From NCBI GenBank assembly GCA_951802195.1, contig OX637625.1, positions 1,302,001-1,366,000 of the forward strand: a DNA stretch of 64,000 nt, written 5' to 3'. Under the pieces are notes generated by a model. The model ran no database searches and had not been told where the DNA came from. It saw only the letters and a list, made by a program, of their open reading frames with translations. Numbering within the stretch: position 1 is the stretch's first letter; every line of letters begins with the position of its first letter. Both the position numbers and the translations under genes were made by a program. This DNA comes from Tausonia pullulans. Lineage: Eukaryota > Basidiomycota > Tremellomycetes > Cystofilobasidiales > Mrakiaceae. Shown here piece after piece: positions 9,811 to 22,136 of the stretch.

Positions 9811-11536
9811 ATGTCCGCTTCCGACTCTTCCTCCGAGGAGGACTTCATGTCCGACGCCTTCCTCGCCAAGGTCGCCGCCCCTCCAGCCGGTAGTAGCAGC
9901 GTCTCCAAGAAGTCCAGCGCTGGCCAGACGTACCAGGAGAAGCGTCGGCTCGCTCGACTCGAGTCGGAGCGCAAGAACAAAGCGAACGCAACGAAGAGCT
10001 ACCGCGAGCGCGAGGAGAACGCACGTCAGGAGGGGATGAGCAAGAACCTGTTTGAGAAGGAGCTGGAGGCAGAGAGCGGACCTGGCACGGTGCGTACACT
10101 CTTGGTCTCTGTATATTTGAGATTTTGCCGAGAGTAGAGGCGTCGTTGGACCGGAATGTTGAGGGGGTTGACGCGTCGCAGAAAGATCCGCTGCTGACCA
10201 TCCCTCGTCGTTCCATATTCCGCGCATCCTTTCACAGGCTATGAAAATGATGATGAAGATGGGTTACCAGGTCGGAGAGGGCCTGGGCAAGCGGGCCGCT
10301 CCTCTGCCTGCGACGGCAGACTCGCAGCAGACCAATGACGAAGGCAAGGGCAAGGCTGCGGTGGCACAGGCAGCAAGCGACGACGACGAGGACGACACTC
10401 CCGGGCTTGGCGGGCTCGGGTCTCGGAAGCGGCTCAGACTGGAGAGCCAGAATGAGTTCGAGAAGGAGGAAGAGCAGATCGCGGCAACGGCGTCGTCGTC
10501 GGCGTCGCAACGGAACACCTCATCCGGTCAGCGGTTCGAGCCGATATTTCCTTCGCTCTGGGCAGGTGAGTCTGTCTTGTGGTCCTCCTCACAATGGAAA
10601 AGGAGCTGATATACCTGTATTTAGGCCGCAAGGGTCTGGGTCTTCGCCCTCCGCCTCCGCCACCCCTCCAGGAGGAGGTTGACCTCGCCGCGTTCCCGGC
10701 CAAGATCGACCCCTACGCTTTCCGGTCTCGCCAGCAGCAGGAGTATGAGGAGAAGAAGGCCGAGGGACAGCTCGGACAAGCTCGCAAGACGACGATCGAG
10801 CTCGATGAACGAGAGGAGCGCGGAGTGAGTGGGGATAGCGGTCCGCTGAGTTGACATGGAGCGAGCTGACTGACCTGCGTCGGTCCCAGTTCTCGATTCT
10901 GCATCTCAACCCCCATCACCCCCCTTCTTTCCCTCCACCTCTCCTCGCCCACCTGACGGGCACCGAGCTTCCGCCTCCCCCTCCCTCCTCTATTATCGGC
11001 CACACGCCTGTGGCTAACGCCTCGCAGGCAGAGCTCCTCCGACTCCAGATGGCTCAGGACCGACTTGCCCCTCTCATGGCCCAGGGCGAGGACGACGAGA
11101 ATGGGGATAGGCTCGGGCTCGCGGGACTCAAGGTCGGAAGGGAGCGTCATCGCGAGGACGCTGCGGCAGAGAACACGCTGCTTGCGCAGGAGAAGGCAGC
11201 CAAGGTGGACGGGGACGAGGAGGAGGATTGGGAAGTGCTTGCTGGCGAGGCAGCCAAATTCCTCGTGCTTCCAGTGAGTTGTGCAAGATGGCTGCTTTTC
11301 ACGTTGGCGGGCGTGTTGGTTGATCCCTTTTCCACAGGCCTCTCAACGACTCAAGTTGACTCTCGGCTACCTGCGGGACGAGTACAACTTCTGCTTCTAC
11401 TGCGGTGCGTTATCCATCCATTGATATCCGGTCTCTAAAGCTCAACTGACGCTCATTCCCCACAGGCTGCGCGTACAACGACGCCGATGATCTCTCGCAA
11501 AACTGTCCCGGAGAGACCGAGGAAGATCACGATTGA
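9811..11536 (+). CDS. G-patch protein, GPATCH11/CCDC75-like
   Basis: Six exons join in frame: 9811-10089, 10238-10565, 10625-10824, 10890-11273, 11338-11404 and 11466-11536, giving 442 residues. The N-terminal 90 residues are Ser/acidic then strongly basic and likely coiled coil. The second exon opens with the G-patch core, MGYQVGEGLGK. The C-terminus has the DUF4187-type block: LKLTLGYLRDEYNFCFYCG, then CAYNDADDLSQNCPG and TEEDHD at the very end. This G-patch plus DUF4187 layout is that of human GPATCH11. G-patch proteins commonly activate DEAH-box RNA helicases, so a nuclear RNA-processing role is likely. The first intron (148 nt) is the longest. The gene is convergent with the next one, 115 bp between stops. 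Confidence 0.9.
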
Positions 11537-11651
11537 TAAGATTCATGCGAATAGTAGATACGTGGACAGACAGAGATAGAAAGCCCAAGACAGAATAGCG
11601 ATGTGAGTCGAGAGGGTCGGAATGGGAGAAGGCCAGCCTCTCCATCCTCCC

Positions 11652-14565
11652 TCAATCGGCCCGCTTCGATGGCAAAGATGGGCCCACAGCGGCTCCAGCA
11701 GCAAAGCTGAACCAGCTCAGCGCTCTCTTCCCCCGCCCGACACTTTTGTTCGCCTGCTGGGTCGTCGCGGGTGAACGGGGGGAAGCCGCCGCGACGTCCC
11801 CCGAGACGAACCCGACCTTCCTCCTCGGAAAGGTGGTCGCTGCCGAGGTATCCGCCAATAGTATCGAGTTTCTCACGTACGTTCGGGAGGGGGACCGACG
11901 GGGAGGAGGCACACCGTCCCTCGCCGGCGCCGACGTGGCGAGCTCGGCGTGCGCCCTCGAGACAAAGGTCCGTTCAAAGGGAAGTGAAGGAAAGGCGGGA
12001 ACACGGCGCGTCCGGCTTTTAATCTTCCGACTGGCAGAGGAGGACTGGCGCTGGATAGTGTTGCCCCCGAACGATGACTGATGCTGCGAGTCTCTACGCT
12101 GAGACTTTTTGCGCTCGGGCAGCGGGGGGAGCGCTGGGAGAAGCTTGGTCTCCCGCGAAGGCGAAGGGTGTCGGAGGCACAGGGCAGGGCCCGTGGAGCC
12201 GTTCGCCGACGAGAGCGTCGACTTCTGTGAGTTGGGCCGCGAGGCGGCTGCCACATCGGACGCGAGACGCCCGGTCATGGAGACGACCGATACCTTGCGG
12301 CCCTCGCGGGCACCCCATGCAACGACAGGAAGCGTCGAAGCCCCATTCCCGCTGTGGAGGGAGATCCGACGGGTGTAGGGAGCCTGCGGAGGTTGAGAGG
12401 AGCTGACCATCCGGCGCATCGCGGACGGCACCGCTGCGGACTGCTGACGCTGCTCAAAGGCTGGGGCTAGGGCCGGTCCGGGTGCGGGCGATGCATTCCT
12501 TGAGGGTCCAGCGGAGGTGGTAGGCGTGGAGGAGGTAGAGAGGAAGGCTGCCAGCCGGTCGAAGCGCCTCGGGCCGGTCGCAGACATCACCTCCGCCGCC
12601 GAAGCTGGTCTCACTGATGTGTGCACGGTAGCAGTCTGGGGTCGGAGCTGCGAGATGAGAACTGGCATGCTCTTCGCGTGGGCCAGCGAAGGGCGGCGTC
12701 CCAGCTGGTGGAGCTCAGAATCGGTCTCAAGGGCCGCCGAGCAGCGATGGTAGTTCGAGAGGAGGTTGTTGAGATCCGGCGAATTGGGCGTTGCTCCGTG
12801 GCCCGCCGGTGCCCTTTGGGGGCTGGGGAAGCAAGGGTACGCAAGGGCCTGTTGAATGGATACACGTTTCAGAGTAGCGATTTGGACAGGTGCGTCGTCG
12901 TCGTCATCGTCATTGTCGTCCTCGATGTCCATTGAGGCTGTCGTTGCGACCGCGCTCGAAGCAATCTTGCCCTCACCCTCGTCATCCGAGTCGGCGGTAG
13001 CGAAAGCGCGCGAGAGAGATGGACCGAGGGCAGGCCGGCTCAAGAGGGAGAATGAGCTCCGCGCGAATCTCTGGCTTGACGTACGAAATGAGGTCATCGA
13101 GGTGGAGGGGAGCGTGGTGGAGGAGGGCGACTCGGCGAAGAAGTCAGCGGGTAGGCCAAGCTCCTCGCCTGTAGTAGCGTTGGCCTTCTCCTCGAACGAA
13201 AACGTGAGGGAAATGTTGCGGTGGTGCATCTGAAGATCCGCGGCCTCGCCACCAGCCTCGGTCTGACAGCTAGACTCCCCACTAGATTCCTCTTCCGAGA
13301 ACGATTCCGAGGACGGGCTGGATGCGACGGTGCTTGGAGACCAGGCCGACTGTTGAGATAGAACCCACTTCGTCAGCGTGACAAGGAGAGACGACGACGA
13401 GCGAGGGAGAAGCCTCACCTGTCCCCAAACGTCCGAGTCGGCCTCGTACCACATCTTACTCTCCGCATTCGGGCCCGTAATTGTCTGGGCGACGACCTCG
13501 AGGACCTCGCTCTCCCGCCTGTTGAGTCCAGCCATACCCCCGAGCCTTTGTACACGCTCCCTCTCGCCCGAGCTCTCGGCTGACAACCGGCGCGTGCCGT
13601 ACGAAGCGCTCCTCAAGACGCCGAGACCGGTTGCTGCCATCGAAGGACGATAGGTCGGACCGAGAGGTGGGAGTGCGAACTCTGACTCGAGCGTGGCCTT
13701 CTGGAGGAATGAAGTGTCGGGTGAGAACGAGATGGAACGTCCGTCCAGCTCGCCTTGTCCTGAGGCAGCGCCCGTGGCGACAGCGCGGCTCTCGTTGTCG
13801 TCAGAGGCGAAGAGACTGGCCCAGCCGTAGCCATCGTCAAGGTCGCCCTGAGTGGAGATGATGCTCTTCGGGAGATGAAGCCCTTCATGAGGGGAGCATT
13901 GAGTGCCGACGAAAGGCGAGCTCGATGTCGCTGGACTCGACGCCCGGCGAAGGTAGTTGCTTTTACCTCCGGTACGACTGTCCTTCCTACGAGATGAAGG
14001 CTGCTGGAGGCGGGCGTTGCTGCTCCTCACGAGAGGCTGGTACGAGAGCCGACGCGGGGCCGTTTCGGTTGAGGTCGAGTTGGCCCAACGTGAAGTAGGG
14101 GAGTGGGCGCTCGGGATGGCGTCGCCGAGCGAGTCGTCGTCAGAGGAGGCAGGAGAGCCCTGGGTGTCTGACTGAGAATAGTCCGAGGGGGAGGAGAGCA
14201 CAGGGAGTTCGCCGGCGAAAGAAGTGGGGGTTCGACGAGAGACAGGGCTGGTGAGATGGAGACCAAGTTTGGGTCGGGCGAGAGTGGAGCGGGAAACTGC
14301 TGTGGCTCCTGCGAGCTGCAAGGGGGTTGTGGCCACAGATGAGTTTCTAGAGAAAGGGTAGGGTTGTTTGTCAGGTCACGATCTACCCACCAACGCACTC
14401 GCGTCGTGCTTTCGAAAGGCAGGCGCGTCTTCTCGCTCGTTCGTGGACGTACAGGCCAGCGAGAAGATCCTCGGCGAAGGAGCTCGTAAGAATCGAGTCG
14501 GATAGCTGGTCCTGCTCAGCCCGGTAGGTGGTTGTGGTTGTGGTGGTGGTAGTGGTGGCAAACAT
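11652..14565 (-). CDS. Ser/Ala/Pro-rich protein of unknown function, probably disordered
   Basis: Three exons join in frame: 14565-14387, 14346-13419 and 13349-11652, giving 934 residues. I do not recognise it. The start is the ATG before a run of Thr codons. The N-terminus LSDSILTSSFAEDLLAGL looks like the best-ordered part, followed by a basic block. A short ordered-looking piece near residues 330-350 (LEVVAQTI...KMWYEADSDVW) is the only other non-low-complexity region. The rest is rich in Ser, Pro and Arg, with clusters resembling kinase targets and an acidic Asp run. The first intron is only 40 nt; it was chosen because it restores phase and has a CTGAC branch site. The second, 69 nt, has no in-frame stop, so a retained form would still be open. 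Confidence 0.6.
13350..13418 (-). other. Stop-free 69-nt intron in the Ser-rich gene
   Basis: The intron has donor GTGAGG, branch-like CTGAC and acceptor CAACAG. Its length is a multiple of three and it has no in-frame stop. Retention would insert 23 residues between DVWGQ and SAWSPS. Confidence 0.55.
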
Positions 14566-14954
14566 AGCGAGGGGGAATGGGAAGGTGCGGGAGCCTAGAG
14601 GATCGGACTGAGGGCGAGGGAGGGTCTCGAGAGGAGGGTGGGTGACGCAAGGAAGTGAGTTTGGACGATCAACGTCTCTGAAGTGAAGGAGTGGGAGCAC
14701 GGCCAGCGGCTCGGGGGGGAAGGGTAGGAGGGATAATGGTGGTTGAGAGAGAAAGCAGGCACGGAACGTGGCCAGGTGACGGATTCGAGGGAGGCCGAAA
14801 GGAACGAAAGACTCTCGCTCAACATTGAGCCGCAGCCATACACCCCGCGCGAGCTTTTGCGTCCCCTTTCGCTCTCTTGTCAAGTGAAAGAAGCGTCACG
14901 AGGGCCTTCCCATATCTATATCTAAATAACGATCCATAGCCTAAAAGGCCTACT
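14566..14954. promoter_or_regulatory. Intergenic region between tandem minus-strand genes
   Basis: About 390 bp that should contain the 3' UTR of the Sec14-like gene and the promoter of the Ser-rich gene. No gene is supported and no motif stands out. Confidence 0.45.
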
Positions 14955-16821
14955 TCAAGCGACAACCTCGGCTGCGACAGGTTTCTGCTCGAGCGCCTCC
15001 TGCTGGGTGAAGTTCTCGTCCGCTGACGGCGTTGTCGCGCTGGCTCCAACGCCCCAGGTCTCTTCGCTGGCCTTGAAGTCCCACCTGGAAGGCAACGCCG
15101 TTAGGTCATTCGACGAGCCATGCCAGATGCATGAGTGAGAGAGAAGAGACTCACTCCTTGCGACCAATCCTGTTCCCTTCAAGCATCCGCCACGCCTCGA
15201 GGCTCCGCCGGTTCCTCTCGCGAGCGAGCGCACAGATACCCTCGCTGCCGAGCCAGTATCGCGCGTGGTCCTCCGGCCCATACGTGCCAAAGTCTACGTT
15301 GCCACCGAATGCGTTCTCAAGCTGCGAGGGGGGGACGAGCGGGGTGCAGTCGGCCGTCGAGGGGAGGTTGAGCTTGGCTCGGGTGACGGGATCTGGCAGA
15401 GGAGATAAGCGGGGAGGATTGGAATCTCTGAGGATGGATAAAGATGAGAACTCACCGAGCAGGGGCGAGATAACCCTGAAGAAGCCGCGGATGATGAACC
15501 TGGGTGGGCGTGGGCGGTGGGTAAGTGAAAGAAGGTATGGAGTGGGGTGAACACATCTTGGACTCACGGGAGGTTGATAACAAAGGCTGTCGCAAGACGC
15601 TCAGGGTCTGAGGTGGGGAAGGAAGCATGGAACGATCAGCCAGATGATCTCCCACGTCGATGCACACAGAGCGACTGACAGTGGTCCTGGAGACTGCGGT
15701 CGAACGAGCAGTTCAGCTGCCTATTCGTGTTATCTAGAGCAAGAGTGCATGACTGACATGTAGAGAACCCGCTTTGCGGTGCTGATGGCAGGCGAGGCAC
15801 CCCGAGCGGCGAAGTTAATCATAAGAGCGAGCTGCACGAGAGAAGGATCAGCTCGCCGACACAAGTAACTTTGACTAAGCAAGCGAGATGGACGGACTTT
15901 CTCGACACCTCGGGGCATGAGGGCCTCGCAGAGGCAGAGCATGTAGATGGTCTGCGGAAGGCGAAGGTGGCGTCAGCGATTCTACACGTGCTGCTGCGCT
16001 TTCGTCCCCTAGGACCGATGGGTGATGCGCACCTGCTGGATCTGCCGCTCGACGGTATCCGTGTTCTGGAGAGCGGGCCTCATATAGTCTGGAGACGGGG
16101 AGGAGAGAATTGATCGTCAGTCAAATGGTAAGAGACTCGGCTCAGTTGGCCATAACGCGACAGACAAGAGTCGCCGAGCGCCGACAGCCAAGTGGGTTCA
16201 ACTCACACGTAGGCTGGCCGGCCCTCGTGTATCCAAAGAGGACCTGCTTGCCCGTTTCGTTCTCAGGCCTGGATTGAAATCGGCGAGAGAAAGGTCAGTC
16301 TGAGACGGACGGAAGCAAGAGTCCAGCCATGACGAGGACCAAAGACGCGATCCGAGAGCCAGCCGGCGTCGCCAGGCGCGTGCTTCACCCCGCCTTCCCT
16401 TCCTTCCCGATTCGCGCTCGACAACTTCTTTGCATGTCCCTACGCGTCCTCAAGTCAGGAGTGTTACGCACGAGAGATACTCAGCCGTGAACGCGTCGAC
16501 CTGGAAGTCGCGCCTCCACGTGAGCGTGGCCACGATCCTGTGGCGCGCGGCGGCCTCGTCCCACTTGGTCGCCCTCAAGAACCGACATAGGCACTCCTCG
16601 GTAAGCCACATCTCCTCGGCCTCGATGAGCGCACCCGAGGCAGGATACGCAATGGGCGTGCAGTGTTCGAGAGCAGGCAGCTCTGAAGGGACCGCGAGGG
16701 TGAAGTCAGGCGAGGAGAAATGGGCGACGAGGGAGGCGACCGAGGCGGCTTGCGCGGGGGAGAGCGCTGCAGGCGGCGTAGGCGTGAAGTCTTTCTCCGG
16801 GTGATTAGGCGGGAGGATCAT
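14955..16821 (-). CDS. Sec14-like protein with CRAL-TRIO domain
   Basis: Ten exons join in frame: 16821-16472, 16268-16207, 16088-16033, 15951-15898, 15831-15758, 15720-15680, 15607-15568, 15499-15456, 15392-15155 and 15084-14955, giving 362 residues. The N-terminal CRAL-TRIO-N part contains TEECLCRFLRATKWDEAAA and WRRDF. The lipid-binding lobe follows with ENETGKQVLFGYTRAGQPT, then DTVERQIQQTIYMLCLCEAL. It ends with the family's HYPERLATAFVINLP, FFRVISPLLDPVTRAKL and the closing FGGNVDFGTY. Such proteins exchange phosphatidylinositol or other lipids between membranes, and the soluble fold fits a cytosolic carrier. Within yeasts it looks nearer the Pdr16/Csr1-type relatives than Sec14 itself, but this is not resolved. 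The first intron (203 nt) is unusually long. Confidence 0.88.
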
Positions 16822-17065
16822 GGTGAAGGCGAGAGAGGGTTGGTGGGAGAGGATGGACGAGAGGTGTTCGGTTCGTGGTCAGCGAAGGGTGAGACGGCCA
16901 CTCTCCGCTTCTCGTTCGGCAAGTGGCAGCGAGGACCAACCGCGGCTTGGCCTTTCTCCTCTCCCGCTGCTGATCTTCCCCTCAATCTCCTCCTTGGATA
17001 CGTACAAAGCCGACATTAAGCATAACGATCCAAACAAGCGTAGCGTACAAGCTCCCGACCTCTTA

Positions 17066-20000
17066 CTAGCCCTGACCCCACTCCCGGCCATCTGTCGACC
17101 CAGCGACAATGGTGCTGCCACAGCCACCATCTCCACCTCTTCTCACCTCTTCAGTAGTAGCCATCTCCGGCGCCGGCGCCATCGGAGTGTCCCCCTGCGG
17201 CGTGAAGAAATAGTAGTCGTCGCCGGTCGGGAAGAGGGAGTATCTGATGGGAGAGTGGTTAGATTCAGAGCGGGCAAAGCTGGTGACACGACAGACTCAC
17301 GAAGGATCTTGCTCTCCCCCCCAATCCGGGAATGACCCCATGAACGTCTCCGACATCGCACCGTCCGTCAGAAACTCCGGAGGTGTCTGACTAGACGAGT
17401 TCGGTGAGACATGGGAGGCCCCAGAATAGGGGGAGGTCGTTGTCCCTGGGCGCCCGGTCGGTCCTTGTCCACTTGGGAAAGGGTACGTCGGCGATTGAGG
17501 AGAGAGGCGGTCTCCTTGGAGGTGAGACTGCTGGAGATGCGCGTAGCGTTGCCCGTTTCCGTTGCCTTGTTGCAGTTGCTGCGAGAAGCCGGGAGACGAC
17601 GACGCCGACGACGGTCTAACCATCTCGCTTGAAGACGTGTCGATAGGCTGCAACGGATGGGGATCTCCTCCACCGCCTCCCTTCTCCAGCGGCGATTGCA
17701 GGGGCTTAGGGACAATCTTGTCCGACCGCTGTCGCTTGTTCGGCTTGGTCTGCCCGTATTCGCCTCGAGGTTGGGAGAGTACTGTAATGGCGTCCCTCGC
17801 TCGTCCGATTCCAAAGAACCTCCGTTCGCCCTCGGTAAGCGATCGGATCGTCTGCTGGACGCCTTGCATCGCGATTGAAGGGTCTGAGACGAGGCCCGTT
17901 GCCTTGTCGCTCCAGACGCCGATGAGGAGAATGAGGCCGGCTGTCTACAAGAGAAAAAATAGGCACGTTAGGACTCTCGCTCGCCCGCTTGCCCAATAGG
18001 ATGGAGAGAGATGAGAGCACGCACGTAGGCCCCGTGGAAGACGTTGGGGATGGTCGAGCCCGTCCGAGTGAGATGAACATCCATGACGTGAGCTGCCTGG
18101 TTTGCCGCGTTGAGGCATTTGATGAAGGCTTTCAAGAGGGGAAGAGGTATATGGAGTCAGCGAGGATTGGCGAAATAACGTGAAAGGCGGCACCAGCTTA
18201 CAGGAACTGGACGTCGGGGCAGGGTTCTGGGGCGATGGTAGGAACGGTCGATGAACGTAAGTCGTGACCATTTGGTACTGAAGCGCAAGATCCGCCGACT
18301 GCCGGAAGAAGAGGTCAACGGGTCGCTGAGGGTCGAAGATGAGACTGAAGAAGCAATTGTTAGAACAGAGGTGAGGAAGAGAGTTATGAGGGATGATCGA
18401 TAGTGCAGACACTCACTGAGGCGGGACCGACGCTAGCCAAGCGGCCAGTTGAGCATTCAGGTCCGCAACGATCTCGGACGGGGGGGTTTGACGGAGATGG
18501 GGCGGCTTGATGGTGTACTGCAGAGCAGAGACATGGGAGGGTCAGCAACGCGTCCCGCCTCAAGACAACACCTGCGCTAACCAGCTGGACGACGGCACTC
18601 GAAAGGATCTGGGCGAGCTGGATGTTGAGAATGAAAGCTGTCGTCCTGGAGGGGACCTCAATCGGCTGCTTGAAGGATGTCTCCGGGTCGCCCGTCTGCC
18701 AGTAAGGCTCACTGCAAGATAGGAGCGACACGTCAGGGGGAAGTGGCAGCGCACATCAGAGACGCCGGGAAGACGTACTCGCAATCGAAGGGGAACCCAA
18801 CGTCAAAACTGAAAGCCAGACCGAGTCAGCAAACTAGTACCTCTGATGGGCTATCTTTCAGGACTGACTCGTCGTCGGAGAGCGTCAATGGCCGACCCAT
18901 GAAGGCTGAGAACTCGCGATCCAGCATGTAGAGACTGAGAGTTCGCGGTCAGTCTAGGTTGATCCGCGTGGCGCACGAGAGCGAGCTTCCACCCACCACC
19001 AGAACCCCCTCCGGAACAGCTCGTTCTCCACCTCGTCCGCCGATCGCTTAATGCCCGACCGGTGAACACCGACGTCCTGGGCGTAGCGGAGCCCCTCGCC
19101 GACGATGTTCCAGCATGCTCCTGGCTGAGAGCTATGTCGGAGGAACTGGACGAGTAGGACTGAGACTTGGAGGTCCCAAAGCTCTGTTGGCGCGAGGCGA
19201 TGCCTGACCATGCGGCCGAAGGCGTGATACTGTGTGTAAAACTCGTCAAGTCAGGAGCCCATTTCAAAGGATCTAGAGAGACGAGACGACGACTCCTCAC
19301 GAAGACCCATCCAGCACTATCAATCCCAAATGTTCCTCCCTCCTCGCGCGGGAAGAGCACGGCGGGATCATCGCAGTAAGTCGATCCGACTGCAAAGATG
19401 AGCAAACATGCGCGAGCAAAGCCAGGGTCCGACTGGTACAGTTGCGACTCGTACTGCCTGTGAATCGAGTGAGACCAGGCCAAGAGTCAGGAGGGCAATC
19501 TTCACCACGACCGCTTAAACACACTCACTTGTTGAAGGTAGGTCGGTGAAGCAGAGGCAGGATCGAGTTGACGCGGCCAAAGTAACAGTCGATAAGACGT
19601 GCCGCCAGGTCCGGGTTCGGCCAGCTCGCGAACGGGTTCGAGCTGAGCATGGCCTGCAACTGCGGATTGGGCGAAGCCGATGATGTAGGGGTGACACCTG
19701 GCGTGGACTCCCAAGGGGGGCTGGCGTAATGAGGGAGCATAGTGAGCGAGGATAGCCCAGAGGGGGAGGGGGAAGGGCACGCTCACATCCGCCAGAAGCG
19801 ACTTCGCGAGGTTGTTCGGAGAAGCTTGATCTCCTGTCCATCTACAAGCGAAGCAAGATCAGATGTCAGTGCTCCAATTGTGAAAGATGGACAGAGCAGG
19901 ACCGACGTACATCGGTTCGGGTAGGCGCCATACTTGAAGCCGAGCGCCGAGAAGAGAAGAGGGAGACCGGACGACTAAGCGAAGATATTGATGAATCAGC

Positions 20001-22136
20001 TGGGACTCCCAGGAACAGCTTCGAGAGGCAGCCCACCTTGCCCATGAATCCTGATCAAAGTGAACGGACATCTCATAAGTCAGTCTAAGGACCGCCGATG
20101 ACGAGCTGACGTCTCAACTCACGCTTGAAGAGCTGCTCGTCTCGGTGGTTAAGCTGCACAAAGTTCTTGAGGTCCGACTCATCATCGTGATGCGCGGGGA
20201 GCTGGATCTCATCCGGACCCTCGCCTGGTCGAAACGGCGGCGGTCCTCCGGAGCTGTACGGTCGGGGGAGATCCCCGCTCAACGAGCCCTGCTGATGGGT
20301 GTAATACGTATGCGGCTGAGAACCATCGTTGACGATCGCTGGGCTGCCAGATTGCGACGTCTGGAGCGGGCCAACGGCGCCCGATGGGGAGGCGCCATGC
20401 GAACGGTGGCCCGCGTCCGAGGGCGAGCCGGAGTAAGAGCCCGATCGCGGATAGCCTGGGTACGTGTTTGTCGAAGATGAAGGTGCGCCTGGGTCATAAG
20501 GAGGCTGCTGACGGGGAGGATAGAATGTTGTGCTAGGCTGATGGGGGCCAGGTCGCGATTGGTGGTGGTGGTGGTCGGGAGGCGGCGGAGGAGGAGGAGG
20601 AGGAAGATACCCTGGCTGCGCTTGAGTGTGGGTGTACTGCGAATGTGTGGGATACGAACTTTGCGGATGGACATGCTGCCTCTGCCATTGCTGCTGCTGG
20701 TGCGGGTCTTGGGTTGGGTAGCCTGGGAACATGGGCGGGGCGGATGCTGGGATCGGACCACTGGGGCCGTAGCCGTCATGAGGCTTGCCTGAGCGGCGAC
20801 GCGAGGGGAATGATGACCGATCAAGCGGGTCGCCCAGGGCGGCGGTGAGATCTACATCCGGGCGGAGCTGGATGGGAGGATGGGTGGGCAGAGAAGAGAG
20901 GAAAGAGCAATGGGGCACAGGCAAAGAACTTCAGCCTCAAAAGCTCGACTTGCCAACACGGATGAGCGAGGGGCCCACCTTGGCGATCATCTCCTCGGTC
21001 TGTCGCAACCGGCTTTCGAGCGACTCGACATAGCTGCAAGAGTGGGGGATAATCGCGTCCAAGTCAGCAACGACGCGTCACGATCTGGCAGCACGCTTCC
21101 ATGTCTCTCCCACCCCCACGCCAGCGGCGGTCCCCGGCGGCTCGCCTTCGCTCCGCTCGATTCACTTCCAAGTGCGATGGTGCGGGCGGGAGGAAGAGGA
21201 GGACGCAGCTGGCGCAAGCAGGACAAGAGAAGGACGCAGCGATGCCACGCCGATGCTTAAAGGTCCCCGCGGCATGCGCCACCGATCGAGAGCGAGAAAG
21301 TAGAAGGACGACACGACTTACCCTTTGGGAGGCGCCCGCTTCTTGCTGCTCTCGTTGTAGGTGCACGCAAGCTCGCCGGCGATGCACGATGAGCAGCCTG
21401 TCAGGGCAAAAATCATCAAGCGGTTAGCTGGGCAGTCCAAGCGTGTCTTGACGGCAGCCGTGTTCTCTCCGGAGACGCGTCTCATTGCAAGTCGGAGAGG
21501 AGGGTATGGGAGGGAAGTAACGTACAGTTGTTTGGCATCTCAGCGCCGTTACATCGTTGCTGCGAAGGCACAAGTCAGAAAACCCCATCCGGAGGAAGCA
21601 TCTTACTAGGGCATACCTTGCGTCTGCGGCAGATGTCGCCTGGACGAAGGAGGAGGGTAGAGGTAAGTAGCTTCTCGCTCCGTTCACATTCCGGTCCTGG
21701 CCGTCCTCTGCGAGGTGTCGTCTCGTCCCCTCCAATCCAGATACGCACATGCTCGCTGGATCTTCCGCTTCTTGTTGACGCCGTCGTCGTCGCCCGCGTT
21801 GTTGCCGCCGCTGCTCGGAGGCCCACCGCTGCCGTGACGAGCTGATGTCCCTGCTGCTCCTCCAGGGACGGCGTGCCCCGCCGCACCGCTGCTGCCCTCG
21901 CCTCCAGCGAAGGCGCTGCTCGTGCCGGCCCCCGCGCCGGAAGGATGCGGCAGCGCATCGGGGTCGGCGTCGTAGACATCCGGATCATCCGACTCGGAGA
22001 GATAGGCATCGTCGGAGGGCATGCCGGAGGTGAGAGCGAACGAGGTGGAGAGAGGCGGGACGGTGAAGAGAGAGCGGGCGAGCGAGGCTGGGCGCTCTCG
22101 TGGTTCGAGGGAGAGGGTCTCGCTCGTCTCATCCAT
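17066..22136 (-). CDS. Zn2Cys6 fungal-specific transcription factor
   Basis: A nuclear DNA-binding regulator spread over many small exons. The start is the ATG of MDETSETLS; an ATG about 38 codons later is also possible. An acidic Gly/Ser-rich leader precedes NKKRKIQRACDICRRRK, then QRCNGAEMPNN, CCSSC and IAGELACTYNE, forming a CX2CX6CX9CX2CX6C binuclear zinc cluster with an extra Cys. A basic linker (KKRAPPKG) and a probable dimerising helix follow, then a His/Gln/Pro-rich region with a run of Pro near 20590. The fungal_trans regulatory domain includes YFGRVNSILPLLHRPTFN, LLIFAVGSTYCDDPAVLFP, YAQDVGVHRSG and FRRGFWCLYMLDRE. The C-terminus is Ser/Pro/Gln-rich and ends after DDYYFFTPQGD. The target pathway cannot be inferred; no linked cluster is present. 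Confidence 0.87.
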
